Shown here in pieces: positions 44,776 through 57,829 of a stretch of 64,000 nucleotides of DNA. Source of the DNA: Ceratothoa steindachneri (taxonomy: Eukaryota; Arthropoda; Malacostraca; Isopoda; Cymothoidae). Position numbers and translations under genes: made by a program. The stretch lies in the NCBI GenBank assembly GCA_963969495.1, contig OZ018326.1, positions 5,213,669 to 5,277,668 of the forward strand, written 5' to 3'. The notes under the pieces were generated by a model. The model made no database searches. It saw only the letters and a program-made list of their open reading frames with translations, and was not told where the DNA came from. Position 1 is the first letter of the stretch, and every line of letters begins with the position of its first letter.

Positions 44776-47700
44776 ATTTCATATAGAATTTGCTATCTAA
44801 GCAATTTTATCCATCACTCAATGCATTCACAAATCTTTCTTTCTTATCGCTACAACACAAAAAAATATCACAGTTTTCCCTTGTAAATTTCTATGGTACG
44901 AAACATCATTTTTGAGCTCACAAATTCAATTCCAAGCTTTGAATCCTGAGACTTGCTCTAAAGCAAGACCAAGACCACTCATAATCAAACATCAAGATTA
45001 AGAGTGGATCCCACTCAATTAATGCTATCCTACACAAACTCTTCATTCTCTTCCCTTCCATGGTTTATTTCTTCGTGCAAATTACCTTTCTTTCTCGTCC
45101 CTCTCCTTTTCCCTCATCACATATAACACTCTTCTTCCACGCATCGTTTATCTTCATTAATTGAGGTAGATTAACTGGCGTGACTGTATGGAGTACGATA
45201 AAGCCTCTTCGATCACCTGTATTTCACTTTCGTCTCGTCGCAACAAAACATTTTTGCTGCTCAGTTTCCCGGAATTTCCACTCCTATCCGAGCTCAGTCA
45301 ACTTTGTGGGAACGTCCACAAAGATCGATGAGGAAGCTTCCTCTTATATAATCAAGAGAATAAAATTAATAGCGGTAATTGATTATGTTGCTCGAAACAA
45401 ATTCATTGGTTCCCAAATTGGTTACTCTTAGTATATTATTAGAAATTGGTCTCAGACGATATTATATAACGGAAGAAATGTCTAAAATATATTGTGAAAA
45501 CTGTGCAAAATAAATGATGATAGTTATTTAGGTAGAATCCTATTTACGCTATCCATACAAAAGATTCTAAAAAATAACTTAAAAACTTTAAAGATGTTAT
45601 ATGGTTTCAAAATTGATTAAATTACGAACATTACACAAATATAAAAAAGAGGGTTTAACCTTAGTCGTGAGTGAATGAGGGGTAGATATAAATATGAAAC
45701 GGGTGAATGAGTAGAAAGTTAATTTAAATTGTTTTAAAACTTAAGAGAAGGAAGAGAGACCAAATTTTCTAAGCTTAATCAGTAATCCATCATGAAAGTA
45801 TCATAAGCCCCCCCAAAAAGGTTCGCACCAAGAGGAGTGATACTCGAAAGCGCAAACCTGTTCTTACTGTTCAAGGTTGTCCTCGTAGAAATAAGCCTGA
45901 ATTCTAAGCCAAAATGGGGTTGGTTCAGTTGAAAAGCGAAACAGCGAGATACGACGAAAGAAGCATTAGAATTATTCTCTATATCGACGCATTTACAGTT
46001 CCAAAATTAAGCGTTTCATTTTTCAAAATGTTACGGACAATGGTAAGTTAACTTGGATATAATTATTTATATCTTTTATAAGCCCTCGAATAATTTGGGA
46101 TAAAGAAAAGGTACCGAAATGTTAAGGCAAATATTTTTTTATATCGATGATTAAAAATCAAATAAATATATAAAGTTAATTAAGATGGGAAAAGGAAACT
46201 TAAAGGAAACTTTGCCAACCTTATTTTGAAGCAAAACCGTTTCAGAAGGTTTCGACACTACTGCTTGACATATCTAAATTACATAAAAAATCGCGCTAAA
46301 ATTAATTTATATATTTGGCGAGTATCCTATCTAGATTATTCATAACTACCTACACCCAAACACTATATCTCTCATGAAAAAATACCTTAAATTTTCACTC
46401 TCCGAACTAAATTGTGACAAGACTAACTTTAGCAAGTTAACTGTCCTCATCTGGATTCTCAATTAAAACAATCTATAAACAATGCAGGGAAAGAAATTAT
46501 AGTTAGCAATTTCCTATGGTAGTAAATTTCTTTTATAATTGCCTTTAATTAGTATGTCTTCCATAGAGAATAAGAACAAAGCAATCTATACACAAAGATC
46601 ATTAGTAAGTGCATATTATATATTACCCAAACAACAATAAATAATACATGATTGACTTACCTTCTTTTTACCAAAACCACCAAATATTTATATCCATAAA
46701 AAACTCAGGTTTGAAGTTTTATATTTCTAAATTATTGTTAATAATTAATTTCCCCGTCGTAGATTTCCAGATGGATAATCATCATCATTTTTATCACTAA
46801 GTCTATAATTTAAGAATGGGATTTTTTGGAGTATTATAATAATAATTTCATCTTAGTTTGGTTATGACTTATGTTTTTTTATCAAAGTTATATAAGTATC
46901 GGAATTTTATGAATTTTTCAAAACCCAAAGAATTACAAATGGTGAAGTTCTGAAAATTTATTTTTATATATCTTCTTCTATAACTATATTTTAGCAACGT
47001 GATATTTTGAAAGCGATGAAATTTAGTTTAGAGTTCCTTTTTAAAATTATTATAATTGGCGAAGTTCAGGAATAAGCAGATATTGTGAGTTGTCGGATAT
47101 AATTACTATGAATGATAATATAAATAGTTACTATGGAAATAGATATTGTAAAGGTATACCTTATTTGCAACTTTAGTTTATCATTCTATTTTTCCGTAAA
47201 ATTTTAATGTGACCAAAATTATATTATATAGCTATTTACCACCTTGACTTATTAAGTACTACTAATTTCAGTTTGAAGAATGCCACTTTAAATCGTAAAA
47301 ATGAATGAAAGAAATGAAAGAAATCATTGGCAAATTAAACATTAAAGGGCGCATCTTCATTGTCAAATATGGTAATAATAATAATATTAATTTAGGGTGC
47401 GAAGTCCCGATTTAAATTTACAATTCCTTTTTCTGAATCAGGTATCAAAATCTTACGGTAGATATGACCTTCTTAACTTTCTTCTTTCCTGCTTGGATAA
47501 AATGCATTTCTTTTCATGTAAAATGTCATCAATTTAGCTTTGTGGCTTTTCCATCTTTTTGGCACCACAATTGGCATTGACTTGCATTCATTTCTGACAC
47601 TTTCCTGGTAATGAGTGCACTTCACTTATATTATTAGAAATAGCGATAAACATAGTTGATTATCTTTATACATTTCTATAAACAGCAATCCAAAATTTTG

Positions 47701-48160
47701 TAATTAAATATCCTTTTAAATTGAGTTTCGAGATGATGCATACAGTCCTTGAGCTTTTTAACCACCGTTAACAAACAAACACCACTTGTTACGCACATGT
47801 AGGCTTAACCTTACTTTAAAATGATTCGCTAAAGGTGTTAAGTTAGTTTCTTTCTACAATCTGCTGTTCATATTATATTTAGGGCCATTGAACCTAGACT
47901 ATTGCTTTTGCAGCACTAAATTATTTCTTTGATAGTTTATTACCAGCATATGCAGACTAAATTATGTGTCTTTTTTTTGTTTCTGAAATTTGGAATATTT
48001 AATACGTGGTCGTAATAATTTTTCAAAGGAATGTAATAGCTAAATGTAGCTGTTTGTTGGCAATTTAGTTCAGACCACATTTAAGATTTTTACATGGTCT
48101 TAAAAGGTGCATTAACAACTTTTCCGATTAAGTGTTTACTTTGAAATATTTAGCGACCCC
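44776..48160. other. AT-rich, no recognisable gene
   Basis: Over 3 kb without an assignable domain on either strand. The 83-codon frame at 45180-45431 has no recognised features. Could be unique intergenic DNA or very old repeats. Confidence 0.5.
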
Positions 48161-48163
48161 TAT

Positions 48164-48240
48164 CAACCTCACGCCATTGTGGCTTATTTAGCTGGAACTA
48201 AGAAACAAGACTTGGGAAATCAGGAAGAATTCCGACCTGA
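48164..48240 (+). repeat. Candidate 5' LTR relic (internally deleted)
   Basis: Shares CAACCTCACG..CATT.T.GCTTATTTA at its start and TTCCGACCTGA at its end with 52317-52508, but is about 115 bases shorter. Confidence 0.35.
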
Positions 48241-48336
48241 AATTATAAATACATATAATATATAATTTAAGCTGGTTTAAATAACCAACACCTCCATTAC
48301 TAACCCCTCGGCCACTACACTTTTTCAAGTTTCGTT

Positions 48337-48633
48337 ATGCAACCAAACGCTGAACAGATTTCTCCACCTCCTTCTCATTACTCGTCAACAATGACTATCT
48401 TCTCCAACTTACTCCAAGAAGCACTCTATGTCCATCATCCCCACTTCGTTGACAAAAGCCAACCAATAGCGTCCTGCAGAGGTCTCAAACTCTTTACTAG
48501 CTACCCTCCTCACCACATTCCATCATCCAGAGACTTCACGGAAGTTTGCACATCCCAACTTCTCCATTCAACTGTCAATAATCCACGGGAAACAGTAACT
48601 ATATTGCACGAAGGAATACAAAACGTAACTTAA
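48337..48633 (+). pseudogene. Possible gag fragment of the Gypsy-like element
   Basis: A 98-codon frame starting with ATG (MQPNAEQISPPPSHYSS) sits where gag should be, upstream of protease-like coding. No zinc knuckle or other domain is visible, so the call depends on position only. Confidence 0.3.
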
Positions 48634-48769
48634 CATTGCTGAATTGTGATTTCCCTCTCTACTCCCGATTTTAGGCGCCATTCTCCACGATCTACTTCTT
48701 AGGTCACCTTACTCCGAGGTAGTCGATCAGCCTATCTCCTAAATCACCATAAGAGGAATACAGGGCTGA

Positions 48770-48930
48770 GAACTCTTATTCTTCATTCGGGATCCAGATA
48801 CGAGAATTAACCTCCTCATTGACAAAGACTGTAACGTCACGATTCTTTCAGCTAGCGTCAAGAAAGTCTTCGACGTTATAAAACATCTCCAATCAGCCTA
48901 TCCCGGTCTATTTTAATAAACATATATTTA
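48770..48930 (+). pseudogene. Retroviral-type protease fragment (Gypsy-like)
   Basis: Reads FIRDPDTRINLLIDKDC, then VTILSASVKKVFDVI. The pattern matches FLIDTGAxxSxLPAS of Gypsy proteases, but DTGA is replaced by DKDC, so the catalytic loop is lost. Confidence 0.55.
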
Positions 48931-49289
48931 TTCAAGGACAGTCTCTCCCTTGGCTCTCTTTAGTTACTAACGTCGGTCGACCCATCTTGCAGGCCAATTT
49001 TCTGCAACATTTCTCGCGAGTTCTAGAGGTGAAAGGGTGCGCTCTTACAGATCATCTAAATTAAGGCACTCTTTTTTCCCACTCTCCGCGGTTCACTCTT
49101 ACTGCGCATGTTCAAGGAATTGATTTTCCAAGTTCAGCAGGCCACCACAGACCTAACCACACCTCAGTTTGGTGGCGAATGGTGAAGCGCTTTACTCAAC
49201 AGTATATACACTCAAAAGGCTCCCTTGTCTAATCATGCCCGCGCCACCCACCTCCCTCCATATTTAGTCGAAAAGGAGGAGTTCTCTCT

Positions 49290-50180
49290 AATGGATAAAT
49301 AAGCCATACTTTGGAAATTGTAATCTTCCTGAGAATCTCAATTACATCTAGTTTTCAATAAACATGGGACCTATAGGTCAGTTTGCAACTTCCGTGCATT
49401 AAACAGACTCATTAAGTCTGATTCATATTCAATTACATTTCTCGGACGTTGTTGCTCAAATCGCAAGTGCACAGGAATTTTTTAACCTCTATCTGTTGAA
49501 TCCTTCCATCAAATTCTGGTATAAGTTTCGAATGTTAAAAAAAACGTGTGTAACCAGCCCATTTGGTTTTGTAAGGTTTCCTGTACGTGCCACTTGGTTT
49601 TCAATCGTCTTTGCAAACGTTTGTTTGCTTTCTTAGCGAAGTACTGGGAGATCTTTCATTCGTTTTCGCTTTTATTCACAAAATATTATTCCGATTTTCG
49701 AACCATGCGATTAAACTACATCAGGTATTCGAAAGCCTACTAGTCTATGGTGTAAAGTTGGCAACAGACAAATAATTGACTAGCTCTAAATTATGGGATA
49801 CCTCCTAACTAAAGAGGGCATCTCACCTTTGCCTGACAGTTTCAGCCATACGTTATTTTCTTGGGCTAATATTCTTTAAGGAATTTTTATGTCCATTCAA
49901 TTTATACCTGAATCATGTAAAAATGCCGACTTCATTTTAGCCCCACGCAATAACCTTTTGAAGGGTGCACACAAACGTAGCAAATCCTTATTTACTGCCT
50001 TGTATGCCTTTTACAAGGCCAAATATCCTGTTTCCTCTGCAACGAAATTATACATGCATTGCAGAACGCCACATTTCGTAGTTTGGCTGATGCAAATGGG
50101 GTGGGTGTGGGGAGTAACTCAGAACAACATAAAAAGGGAACGTGAGATCAATTCAATATTTCCTAAACTCAGTTAAAAAG
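49290..50180 (+). pseudogene. Gypsy-like RT/RNase H fragment
   Basis: Blocks in order, with shifts: LHLVFNKHGTYRSVCNFRAL and NRLIKSDSYSI (49345-49435), FFNLYLLNPSIKFWYKFRML, SPFGFVRFPV (49480-49600), the palm box reduced to FIHKIL at about 49674-49691 where Y(I/V)DDIL is normal, HQVFESLLVYGVKLATDK (ends 49775), KEGISPLPDS (about 49815), FIPESCKNADFILAPRNNLL and KGAHKRS (49900-49980). This is the connection region of Ty3/Gypsy polyproteins. Inactive. Confidence 0.7.
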
Positions 50181-50199
50181 TGTCTACGTTTGGAAGAGA

Positions 50200-51460
50200 G
50201 CTATCTGAGGGTCCAATTGGTCTAATATAACATTCTTTACTGACGCCATGGCTCGCACCATGGCATTCCTCTATTCAGAGGCTTTTTATCCTCAACTCGA
50301 GGTTCGTCGGCTGGTTTTCATTTCGTAACTTATGGACGAGCTCCCTGAGTAACAGGCCATGTATCTCACCCAGTTGACACTCTCCTCTAGTGCGTAAAAC
50401 GCTCATATTACACATGGTGAATAACTTTCGTTCTTACCTACTTTATGACGTCAGTAGGACTCATGGAAGGCATTTAACATTTTTGCACTTCTCCTCGGAA
50501 TCTGAGAGAAAATAGTGTCGTAGAGTAATTTAATTCATCGTTCAAACACTGGATGGTTTCCGGTTCCCCACTTAATCAATAATACAATAAATTAGCCCTA
50601 ATTCTTTATTCATGCCTTTCTCAACCTAAGCGGACCCTCGTACATCACTATTACTCATTTTATGGCTAATCTATTTGCCTTTCGTCCACTGTTTCGAATA
50701 CATTAGATGCTTCCATTCCCCATCTTTGAATTCGCAGTGGCCCAATAACTTACATAAGAGAATTGCAACCCGCCTCATAACGCAAATTTCCTCCCAATCA
50801 GAACGTCTAGATTTATAACGTTCTCCACAATTCCTTTAATGCGTTCATTAGAAATATGAGAAACTCTCCGAAATTCCCTAACAAATGTAGTGGCATTTTC
50901 CCTCATCTCGGGTTCTAAGAAGCACAAATGATCTAACGAACACACGAGTGTGCAATCATAATCTGGCTAGGCTTGCATCTGTAGTCAAATTAACAAGTAT
51001 ATAGACAATTTCTTAATTTTCTATAATCCATATTATAAATTCAACTCTATACATATCCCTCACGGAGATGGTTTTCTTTTATTTCCAATAGTTTATTTAT
51101 GTACGAGTATCTATTGTAAAGATCTAATATTCTTGACAGTTCCACTATATCGTTAAATTAGGTAATTTCGAAATCACTTTAAAAATAGCAAATTATTTCG
51201 TGTAGAAAATCGAACTCCAATTTTGAAGTCACATCACGTGATAACACCGGCCGATCATTAGCAATTAGCTAAAGTTTTGGCCTGCCTCATTTTGATTCAA
51301 ACAAGTTCTTGTGTTTCGTGATTTTGTTTAAAATTGTTTGGTTTAAAATTTCTACTAGTAAATTTGTATATGTCAATTCTAGTTTAAAAAAAATGAAAGT
51401 GGTTAATTTATTTTCCAATTGCAGCTCCCTACATTTGAATATACCATTCACGTGATCCTG
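50200..51460. other. No clear gene; possible remains of the Gypsy-like pol end
   Basis: 50200-50340 reads GIPLFRGFLSSTRGSSAGF in part and may belong to the element. The rest is AT-rich. Confidence 0.3.
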
Positions 51461-51464
51461 CTAT

Positions 51465-51740
51465 TATCATTTACATTCCTATTATTATTTACAATCATAT
51501 TATAATTTACAATCTACTATTAATATTTACAATCCTATTATAATCATGGGTATACCACCCAACAGACAGTGAAGTGGGACAGAGTGGAGAGACATCAGGC
51601 AGACGCAGAGCAAGGGATTGTTATTATTTACAAGTATTATTCATAATCTTATTATTATTTACATCTTATAATTAAAATTACTAACTTCTTGAATCCGACA
51701 ACCTTATTATTACTCGTATTATTACTACTATTTACCAATA
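51465..51740. repeat. Degenerate TTATTATTTACAATC repeat array
   Basis: About ten imperfect units of (TT)ATTATTTACA(AT)C spaced irregularly, interrupted at 51545-51615 by non-repeat GC-richer DNA. Not CRISPR-like: units and spacing vary. Confidence 0.7.
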
Positions 51741-52316
51741 TTTTAGGTATCATACTCTCAACCAAATTATATTTCTCGTGCATTAATTATATAAACCTTT
51801 AGATTATATTGTTCACTTCTATATTTGCTAAATGTTTTCAATAAAAAGGTTTTTATTCTTTTTATTTCGTTTATTTAATTTTACCTTATATTTCTCATCT
51901 AAACATTCGTAGAGGCCCATCCTCCATAGAAAGTTATCTTCCATTATTTTAATTTTAATCGAATTAACAGGAAAGTTATGGCGATAGAAAATTTAGTTGA
52001 TTTCATTAACGACTCTGTTAAACACCAAATCCTAAAATGACCGAAAATTCCATTCTGAATCGCGTCAGATTCCTTTTATACATGTCCTCATGACACTCAG
52101 AATTTTCCCTAATGGATTTTACCACCAAAATTCCTTCCTTCCTTGATTGGATTGGCACCTTGAATTATTGGAAAAAAAAGAATATGTTGGGGCAGCTGTC
52201 TATGTTCAGCTCATTCGAAATTTGCCCTGGGAATTTATATGTTGATGTAACTTTAAACCTGGCTGGGTGTCCTGGTGCAGCCATTGACCGTTCCAACGCA
52301 TAATGGGAACATTAGA

Positions 52317-52508
52317 CAACCTCACGTCATTATAGCTTATTTAACTGTCACTGTGAAGAAGCGAATCATTGTGTTGATATCGCATAGTCACTCGCTCAAC
52401 TCTTTTTCTCGCTCAATGCCAATTGCCTTAATCCAACATCGACCTCAAAGGCTCATCTTTAAGCGAGCTGGAGCCCCTTCCCTTATCAATAAACAAATTC
52501 CGACCTGA
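52317..52508 (+). repeat. Candidate 3' LTR relic
   Basis: Longer partner of 48164-48240; shares beginning and end only. Confidence 0.35.
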
Positions 52509-52519
52509 CCTAGTTTTTG

Positions 52520-54240
52520 GTTTGTTTACAGGGCAGTTCTGGCGCAATTACATTTCAGCCTAGTATTCAGCTACTTTAAAAATGGAAAATACCAACCAAG
52601 CAAAGCAAACAATTCAAAAACCATTCCACAGATCCAACACAGTACCACGAAACCAACACTTGTTTTTCCAGCTTTGCTTTTCTAAAAAAGGAAATCTATC
52701 CAGCATGATGAATTTATATTCGCAGTTTTGTTTGTGGCCCCTAAAATACTTTGTTTTCAAATCTAGAGAGAGCACCTATTTGTCAGGGTGTCCAGTGGAT
52801 TTTATTGAGATTTACTTTGTCCAAATTGTTTCGGTTTTATGAAAATTCCAATCGAGGTAAGAAAATACTGATGGCATCATGAAAAAAAAAAAATTAAACC
52901 AGCAATATAGCATTTTTATGTATTCCTATCCGGAATAAAAATAGTGTATTAATTGATAATTTTTCTGAATTATTTAAAGTTTATTTATCTACCACATTTC
53001 CAAAATTATCACCTCCTCAGGGCAATCTGACCGTTATGCGTTCATAGAATATCAGTACTTGTAACTTCTCTAGCTTCTGATTGAGAACCTCATAACGGTT
53101 TTCCTATTCCAGACCTAATGATTTACTATAGTACAAAACTACTAATACATATGTAATGATAATTAATTTTCAACTTAGAATTACGAGCTTAATTTTAATT
53201 TTGCCTGAATTACAAAAAAAGTTGAGTCAATGCTGGCAAAATCAGAAGACAAAGGATAAATTCCTGTAAATCCGTACATTTTTAAAAGAAAACTTCTCTT
53301 TTTTCAAGCACAAAAGACCTTCCTGAATTTCTTGAAAATGAACATCACTCTTCAATTTTGATCTAGATATTTATTTTCTTTATCTAGCGTTGATTTCCTG
53401 CGTGATCTCAGGTCATATCTAGGGGCATGTATAGTCTTCAGGCAAGAATAGCCGCTGGAGAATCTGCGGCTGTATATCTTTCCCACATTTTCGTTTTCTT
53501 CATCTTCAGCAGCAATTTTATATACCTGTCCTTAGAAACTTTCTGCCGAAAACGCCATTTTTATATTGCGATTAATTGATGCATTAAAGGAGTGCCATGA
53601 ATTAGGTCATGGCACTGTGGCGCACAATTCGGGATACTTAGATCGAAAGCGATATAATTGATTATAATCTGTTTAAAAATGTTCTAAATTAAATTCACAA
53701 TAAAGGAAGTTAACGGAAGGGAATATAATTTCGACCAAGCAATTTCTAATCTTAATCGAAGATAGCAAAAACTAAATTGGTGAAAAGGGTCGATACTATA
53801 ATTTACCGTCAAAAAGAACATATACCGAATTTCTACGAAGACCTCTTACTTAATTTTAGCCAGAGAAAGTCCCAGATTTTCAAAATTGGTGTACAAAAAT
53901 TTACAGGTATAAACAGCAAATGAATCACACTTATGCAATCTTTGATAAATTAAAAGAAAAGTTATTAGCAGATATGCAATTTAATAGAAAAATTGAGTCA
54001 AAGATGATAAAAATGAGAGCTGAACAAAATTATTTGGAAATATAATGATTAACTTATCAATTAAAAATATTTGTACCACTTTTAAGTAATTGGTATTTAG
54101 TGTGGAGGCCTTTATTCTCGATGATGCTTTGTCATCTCAGGAAATAGAAACGATCCAGCTGGTGACACTTTTAGGGAGGTAAATCTGTTCCATTTATTTT
54201 TATGAAATATTTTGGGATTTCTCAATTAAAAACTCTCTCC
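52520..54240. other. AT-rich, no recognisable gene
   Basis: The 86-codon frame at 52582-52842 has no domain. Nothing else supportable. Confidence 0.5.
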
Positions 54241-54249
54241 AAGTGTCTT

Positions 54250-54540
54250 CCAAACATTTTCATTGGTAACAGATTCAGGAATCTTTGCAGGACAGTTCAT
54301 ATGTATAAGTGATGTTCTCGCTGTCCAGAAAGGCTTTCACTGAATTGGCCGTGTGGGATGTGACGCTGTCTTGTATCAAGACAGCGGGGTGGGTCAAAGC
54401 ATGCTTTCACAAAATATCGTTGAACACTTCTGCATTCACTGTAAGCACAAGCATACAAATGGCAGAGTTACCTATGCTCAAATCACGCCCCCGTCCATGA
54501 TACTTCTTCAGCTACTCTTCACACTATTTTAGATGCATTT
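54250..54540 (-). pseudogene. Tc1-like transposase fragment
   Basis: The minus strand reads TVNAEVFNDILWKHAL, then PAVLIQDSVTSHTANSVKAF and LDSENITYTYELSCKDS. The order matches Tc1-type transposases (GTVNAexY..iL..., QDNAPcHtA..v..fL...ni, then QSPDLNP). The second catalytic block is QDSVTSH (Asp kept, Asn lost) and the third (SPDLN) is CKDS. Only this central part remains. Confidence 0.5.
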
Positions 54541-56565
54541 CACCTACAAGTTTTTTCCTGCTCTGTAATAAACAAACATTCTGCCTTCTGATCTGAACAA
54601 ATTGTACTTAGTTAGATTATCCACTCTAAATGTTATTAAGCTTTGATGAGAAATTTTTGCTTCAATCTGCTTGTTTGTATTTTTCGTAGGCAGAAACCTC
54701 TCAAACGTATTAGTTTGCTCATTTATTCCGTAAGAGAGAAATTGGTTATATCAGATCCATAAGATAAGACTAATAATATCCCTTAGTGGTATAAAAGCTA
54801 TTTTATTTATTTCCACTTCATATCACTTTCAGTCCGCATCTTTTTCTTCATTACTAAATTAAAATCTATTTTAAAGACTTTTCTGGAACAGGAAATTTAT
54901 GCGAACACTTTCGGGAATTGGATTTTGTAAAATTTGGACTACAGGGATTAGTACTTCATCAGGCTATTTTGTAAATGGGAAAACGAGGTCAGGTAAGAAA
55001 ACGCCAAAATTTCTCTGTGAATAAAAGTTACTCTCTAGCCTGGAAGTTAGGAGTTTTTCACCATTTTGGTGACTTCTTTTGAATTTTGTTCTCATTTTAC
55101 TAAAAGAATCAATTATTTTACAATTACCACTTACTTCTATATTTAAAGATTCCTAAAAAATCCAGACAAATTTTATAGATATCAGAATGTTAGTGTGGAT
55201 AAATGGGCAAAACCGTGATTTGAGATCTAAATAAGAACTGGGAAGAAACAGACCGAAAAACTTAGAAAACTTCAAATTTTCTCCCATAAATTTCTTGCGT
55301 TTGAAACTTATGGAAAACAATTTAAATGGGCTTTTTTTTGTTTACACGATCCTTCTTTGCGTTTGTTTAGCGTAAAATTTCCCCCCCTCGTAAATAAAAT
55401 CGTTCATCTCACTGGGACAGCAGAATATAATAAATAAAATTACATTAGAGTAGCGGCCAATATATTCTTTGGAAAGAGATGGATGTTTGACACATACCTA
55501 TAATCCCCTCTATAAAATTTATCTATTTTTGTTTTGGACATTGTTTTATAGTTATATTAAGAAATATTTTTTAAACATTAATTCACAATGCACTTTTAAC
55601 TTAACGCAACTATTATTAAAAGACTTGGTAACAACTTCCAAAGAATTTGGTTGACATTTAATACAGATAATGCAAAAATTTTCAACGCAAAAGATTTTAT
55701 GATCATATGAGTTGTAGGGAAACTGTGTAAGAATCGTGATAATATGAAAAAGCATGGCAATATTTTTTAAAGTCCTATTAAAATATAAGCTTTCATGTTG
55801 ATAGGTACACCAATTTTCGCAAGATGAATACGTTAGTTTTGTATTATTTATTTTCTTTGGTGGAAATAAAACTTTATTTCGTATTTCGGCCCCTTCCCTT
55901 TCCTCACGTTCTTGTCAAGTTAAATTTCTTGTTTCTATTTACCAAAGGCTCACAAAGGGAAAGTATATTTCCAACAAGCGCGTAAATACCTCAATGTGCC
56001 ACAGTAATGGACTGAGAAGACGTAAATAGAAGCAACTCTTCGTTAAAGAAACGCAAAAGAAATAAATTCAGAATAACGCACCTTAAAACATGTGGAAAAG
56101 ATGAATCACAAGTTGCAAGAGTGTAGTAGCTTCTGTTTAAACACGCAAAAAGAGGAATATGATGAAATTTTCTGATCCTTTGGAGACAAAGTCTTATTTA
56201 AAGAAGTAAGAAATAAAGGCGAAATAAAGAGGCAGAGAGATAGCATTGGCAGCAGTAGATGAATTTCATTTCTGAACTATTCAATGCCCTTCACTCACGA
56301 CTGTCAATCATTCTTTCGAGAAGCTGCTTAATATTTCACCTTCAGAATTTTGATTATCAGAGATGAATCTGAAATCGCTGTGAAAACAAATGGAAACGAG
56401 ATATCAATATTTTTCATCTCTTGCAACCAATCATCTTTATTTCAGCACAGGTTTTAATAGACTAGAGTAAATATTTGTAAGCTTGCGCTTTTTGCATAAT
56501 ATAAAGATGGTGAAACACAACACTATACAATTATGGGCTATATTTATTTCAGAACGAAAAAGAAG
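54541..56565. other. AT-rich, no recognisable gene
   Basis: Only short chance frames, including the overlapping antiparallel pair near 55470-55755. Confidence 0.5.
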
Positions 56566-56695
56566 TAACAACAACAAGGAGTAACAACAAGGAAAGAAGG
56601 TACCCTAGGAGAACTTACGGTCCATTCAAAGAGGGTACCTTTGGACTAGCAATTGAGCGGGCACAAGGCTGCCCGCTCAATTGCTAGTCCAAAGG
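56566..56695 (-). mobile_element. Truncated CR1-like 3' end with snap-back
   Basis: 56590-56670 is nearly identical to the 3' UTR of the full CR1-like element (16935-17015: GAAAGAAGGTACCCTAGGAG, CTTTGGACTAGCAAT). A related tail, AACAACAAGGAGTAACAACAAGG, precedes it. On the other side a perfect 25-bp inverted copy of 56638-56662 follows at 56671-56695 with an 8-base loop. The fragment is 5'-truncated at the fold-back. Confidence 0.9.
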
Positions 56696-56699
56696 ATAT

Positions 56700-57404
56700 T
56701 CATTAAATCCTGCAGTGATACATACATCCAACTTTGATCAGCAGGCAAAGGGGCGATCTTAGATAAATTTATTATTTGTACTTTGAATACGGTTAAATTA
56801 AGGCTAGAATTTATTAATAATATTAAAAAATCTTTGCCTTGTTATATTCTTTGCTCTATCAATAGAATTCAAAAAACCTTTAGAATAGTATACAGGATAT
56901 TTTAGTCACATTTATTATGCCTAAATATTTATATGCTATTTAATTAGTCTAACTGTTTATGATTCTATTTACAATTGTGCAAACCTAATTAAAATAATTA
57001 TTCAGAACTATAATCTATAGATATTTTAGATGTTTAGAGGGCTATCAGAATTAAATCCCTTTTTATGGAAAAATCAGTTTACTATTTAGTTTCACCTGGT
57101 ATTTGCAAAAATTGGTTTGTGTAATAACAAAGAAAAGGCTGTTTTCTGTGGACAGAGATTAAAAATAGCACTATTTGCTTTCCACAACAACTAATGGCGG
57201 GGACCTTAAATATAAACTTTATGTAGGAGTATATTTATGTTACTTTCAATGACTGCTCTAAATTGAAAATATTAAGCAAGAAATGTATAGCAATATACCT
57301 ACAGCTGAATAGCTGTAAGTTATGTATACAGTAACCTACACTCACTGTAAAAATGACTGTATAAGTGCGTTAGTGTGTGTACCTATATACCAGACATTTC
57401 TTTA

Positions 57405-57408
<4 letters not shown>
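56700..57408. other. AT-rich, no recognisable gene
   Basis: No domain or repeat recognised. Confidence 0.5.

Positions 57409-57473
<65 letters not shown>
57409..57473. repeat. (TA)n microsatellite at the PLE3 3' end
   Basis: About 64 bases of TA. Confidence 0.98.
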
Positions 57474-57476
<3 letters not shown>

Positions 57477-57650
57477 GCAAAAACGACAAAATATTCCGTG
57501 AGTAAACAATAAATGCAGCAAAGACCAAAGAGAAATAAAACGAAGATTCCAAGTACCTTCGAAATCTATTTCAAGTTCATTATCAAGGAATGACACAAAA
57601 ATGTAACATATAACCAAGCTGATGAGGATAGATAACGCCACAAACAAGAA
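57474..57650 (-). mobile_element. Penelope-like 3' end fragment (PLE3)
   Basis: The reverse complement (TTGATAATGAACTTGAAATA, GGTACTTGGAATCTTCG, TTACTCACGGAATA) aligns with the PLE1 3' region at 29800-29895 (TTGATAAAGAACTCGAAATA, TTACTTGGAATAATCG, CTTACTCACGCGATA). The homology ends at (TA)n on this side, as in PLE1. A minus frame here (57647-57402) has a hydrophobic start and FLDNELEIDFEGTW, but that is the 3' UTR region in PLE1. Confidence 0.75.
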
Positions 57651-57829
57651 ATTTTACCATCATTAAATTGATTACCTCAATATAGATTAAGAAGAGGCGG
57701 AGCGGAAGTTACGAAAAAGGCGATGTTCAATAAATACAAAATAAAATCATTAATTCCATGTTGCTCCGAATATCTAAAGCATAACAAAAGAATTGGAAAA
57801 ATCACAAAATAATTAAGGAGAAACACAAG

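Larger units (their letters stand above)
48164..52508 (+). mobile_element. Degraded Gypsy-like LTR retroelement
   Basis: Protease-like, RT and RNase-H-like traces lie in the proper order on the plus strand (48770-50180). Possible LTR relics flank them in the same orientation: 48164-48240 and 52317-52508 both start CAACCTCACG(C/T)CATT and end AATTCCGACCTGA or ATTCCGACCTGA. Heavily mutated; integrase was not recognised. The outer limits are uncertain. Confidence 0.55.

Noticed and set aside
45180..45431. An 83-codon host gene candidate
   Set aside because: No homologous domain, no supporting exon signals, and similar lengths arise by chance in this window.
51465..51740. Spaced repeats that could suggest a CRISPR array
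   Set aside because: Unit length and spacing vary, units are degenerate AT-rich tandem repeats, and the setting is eukaryotic.
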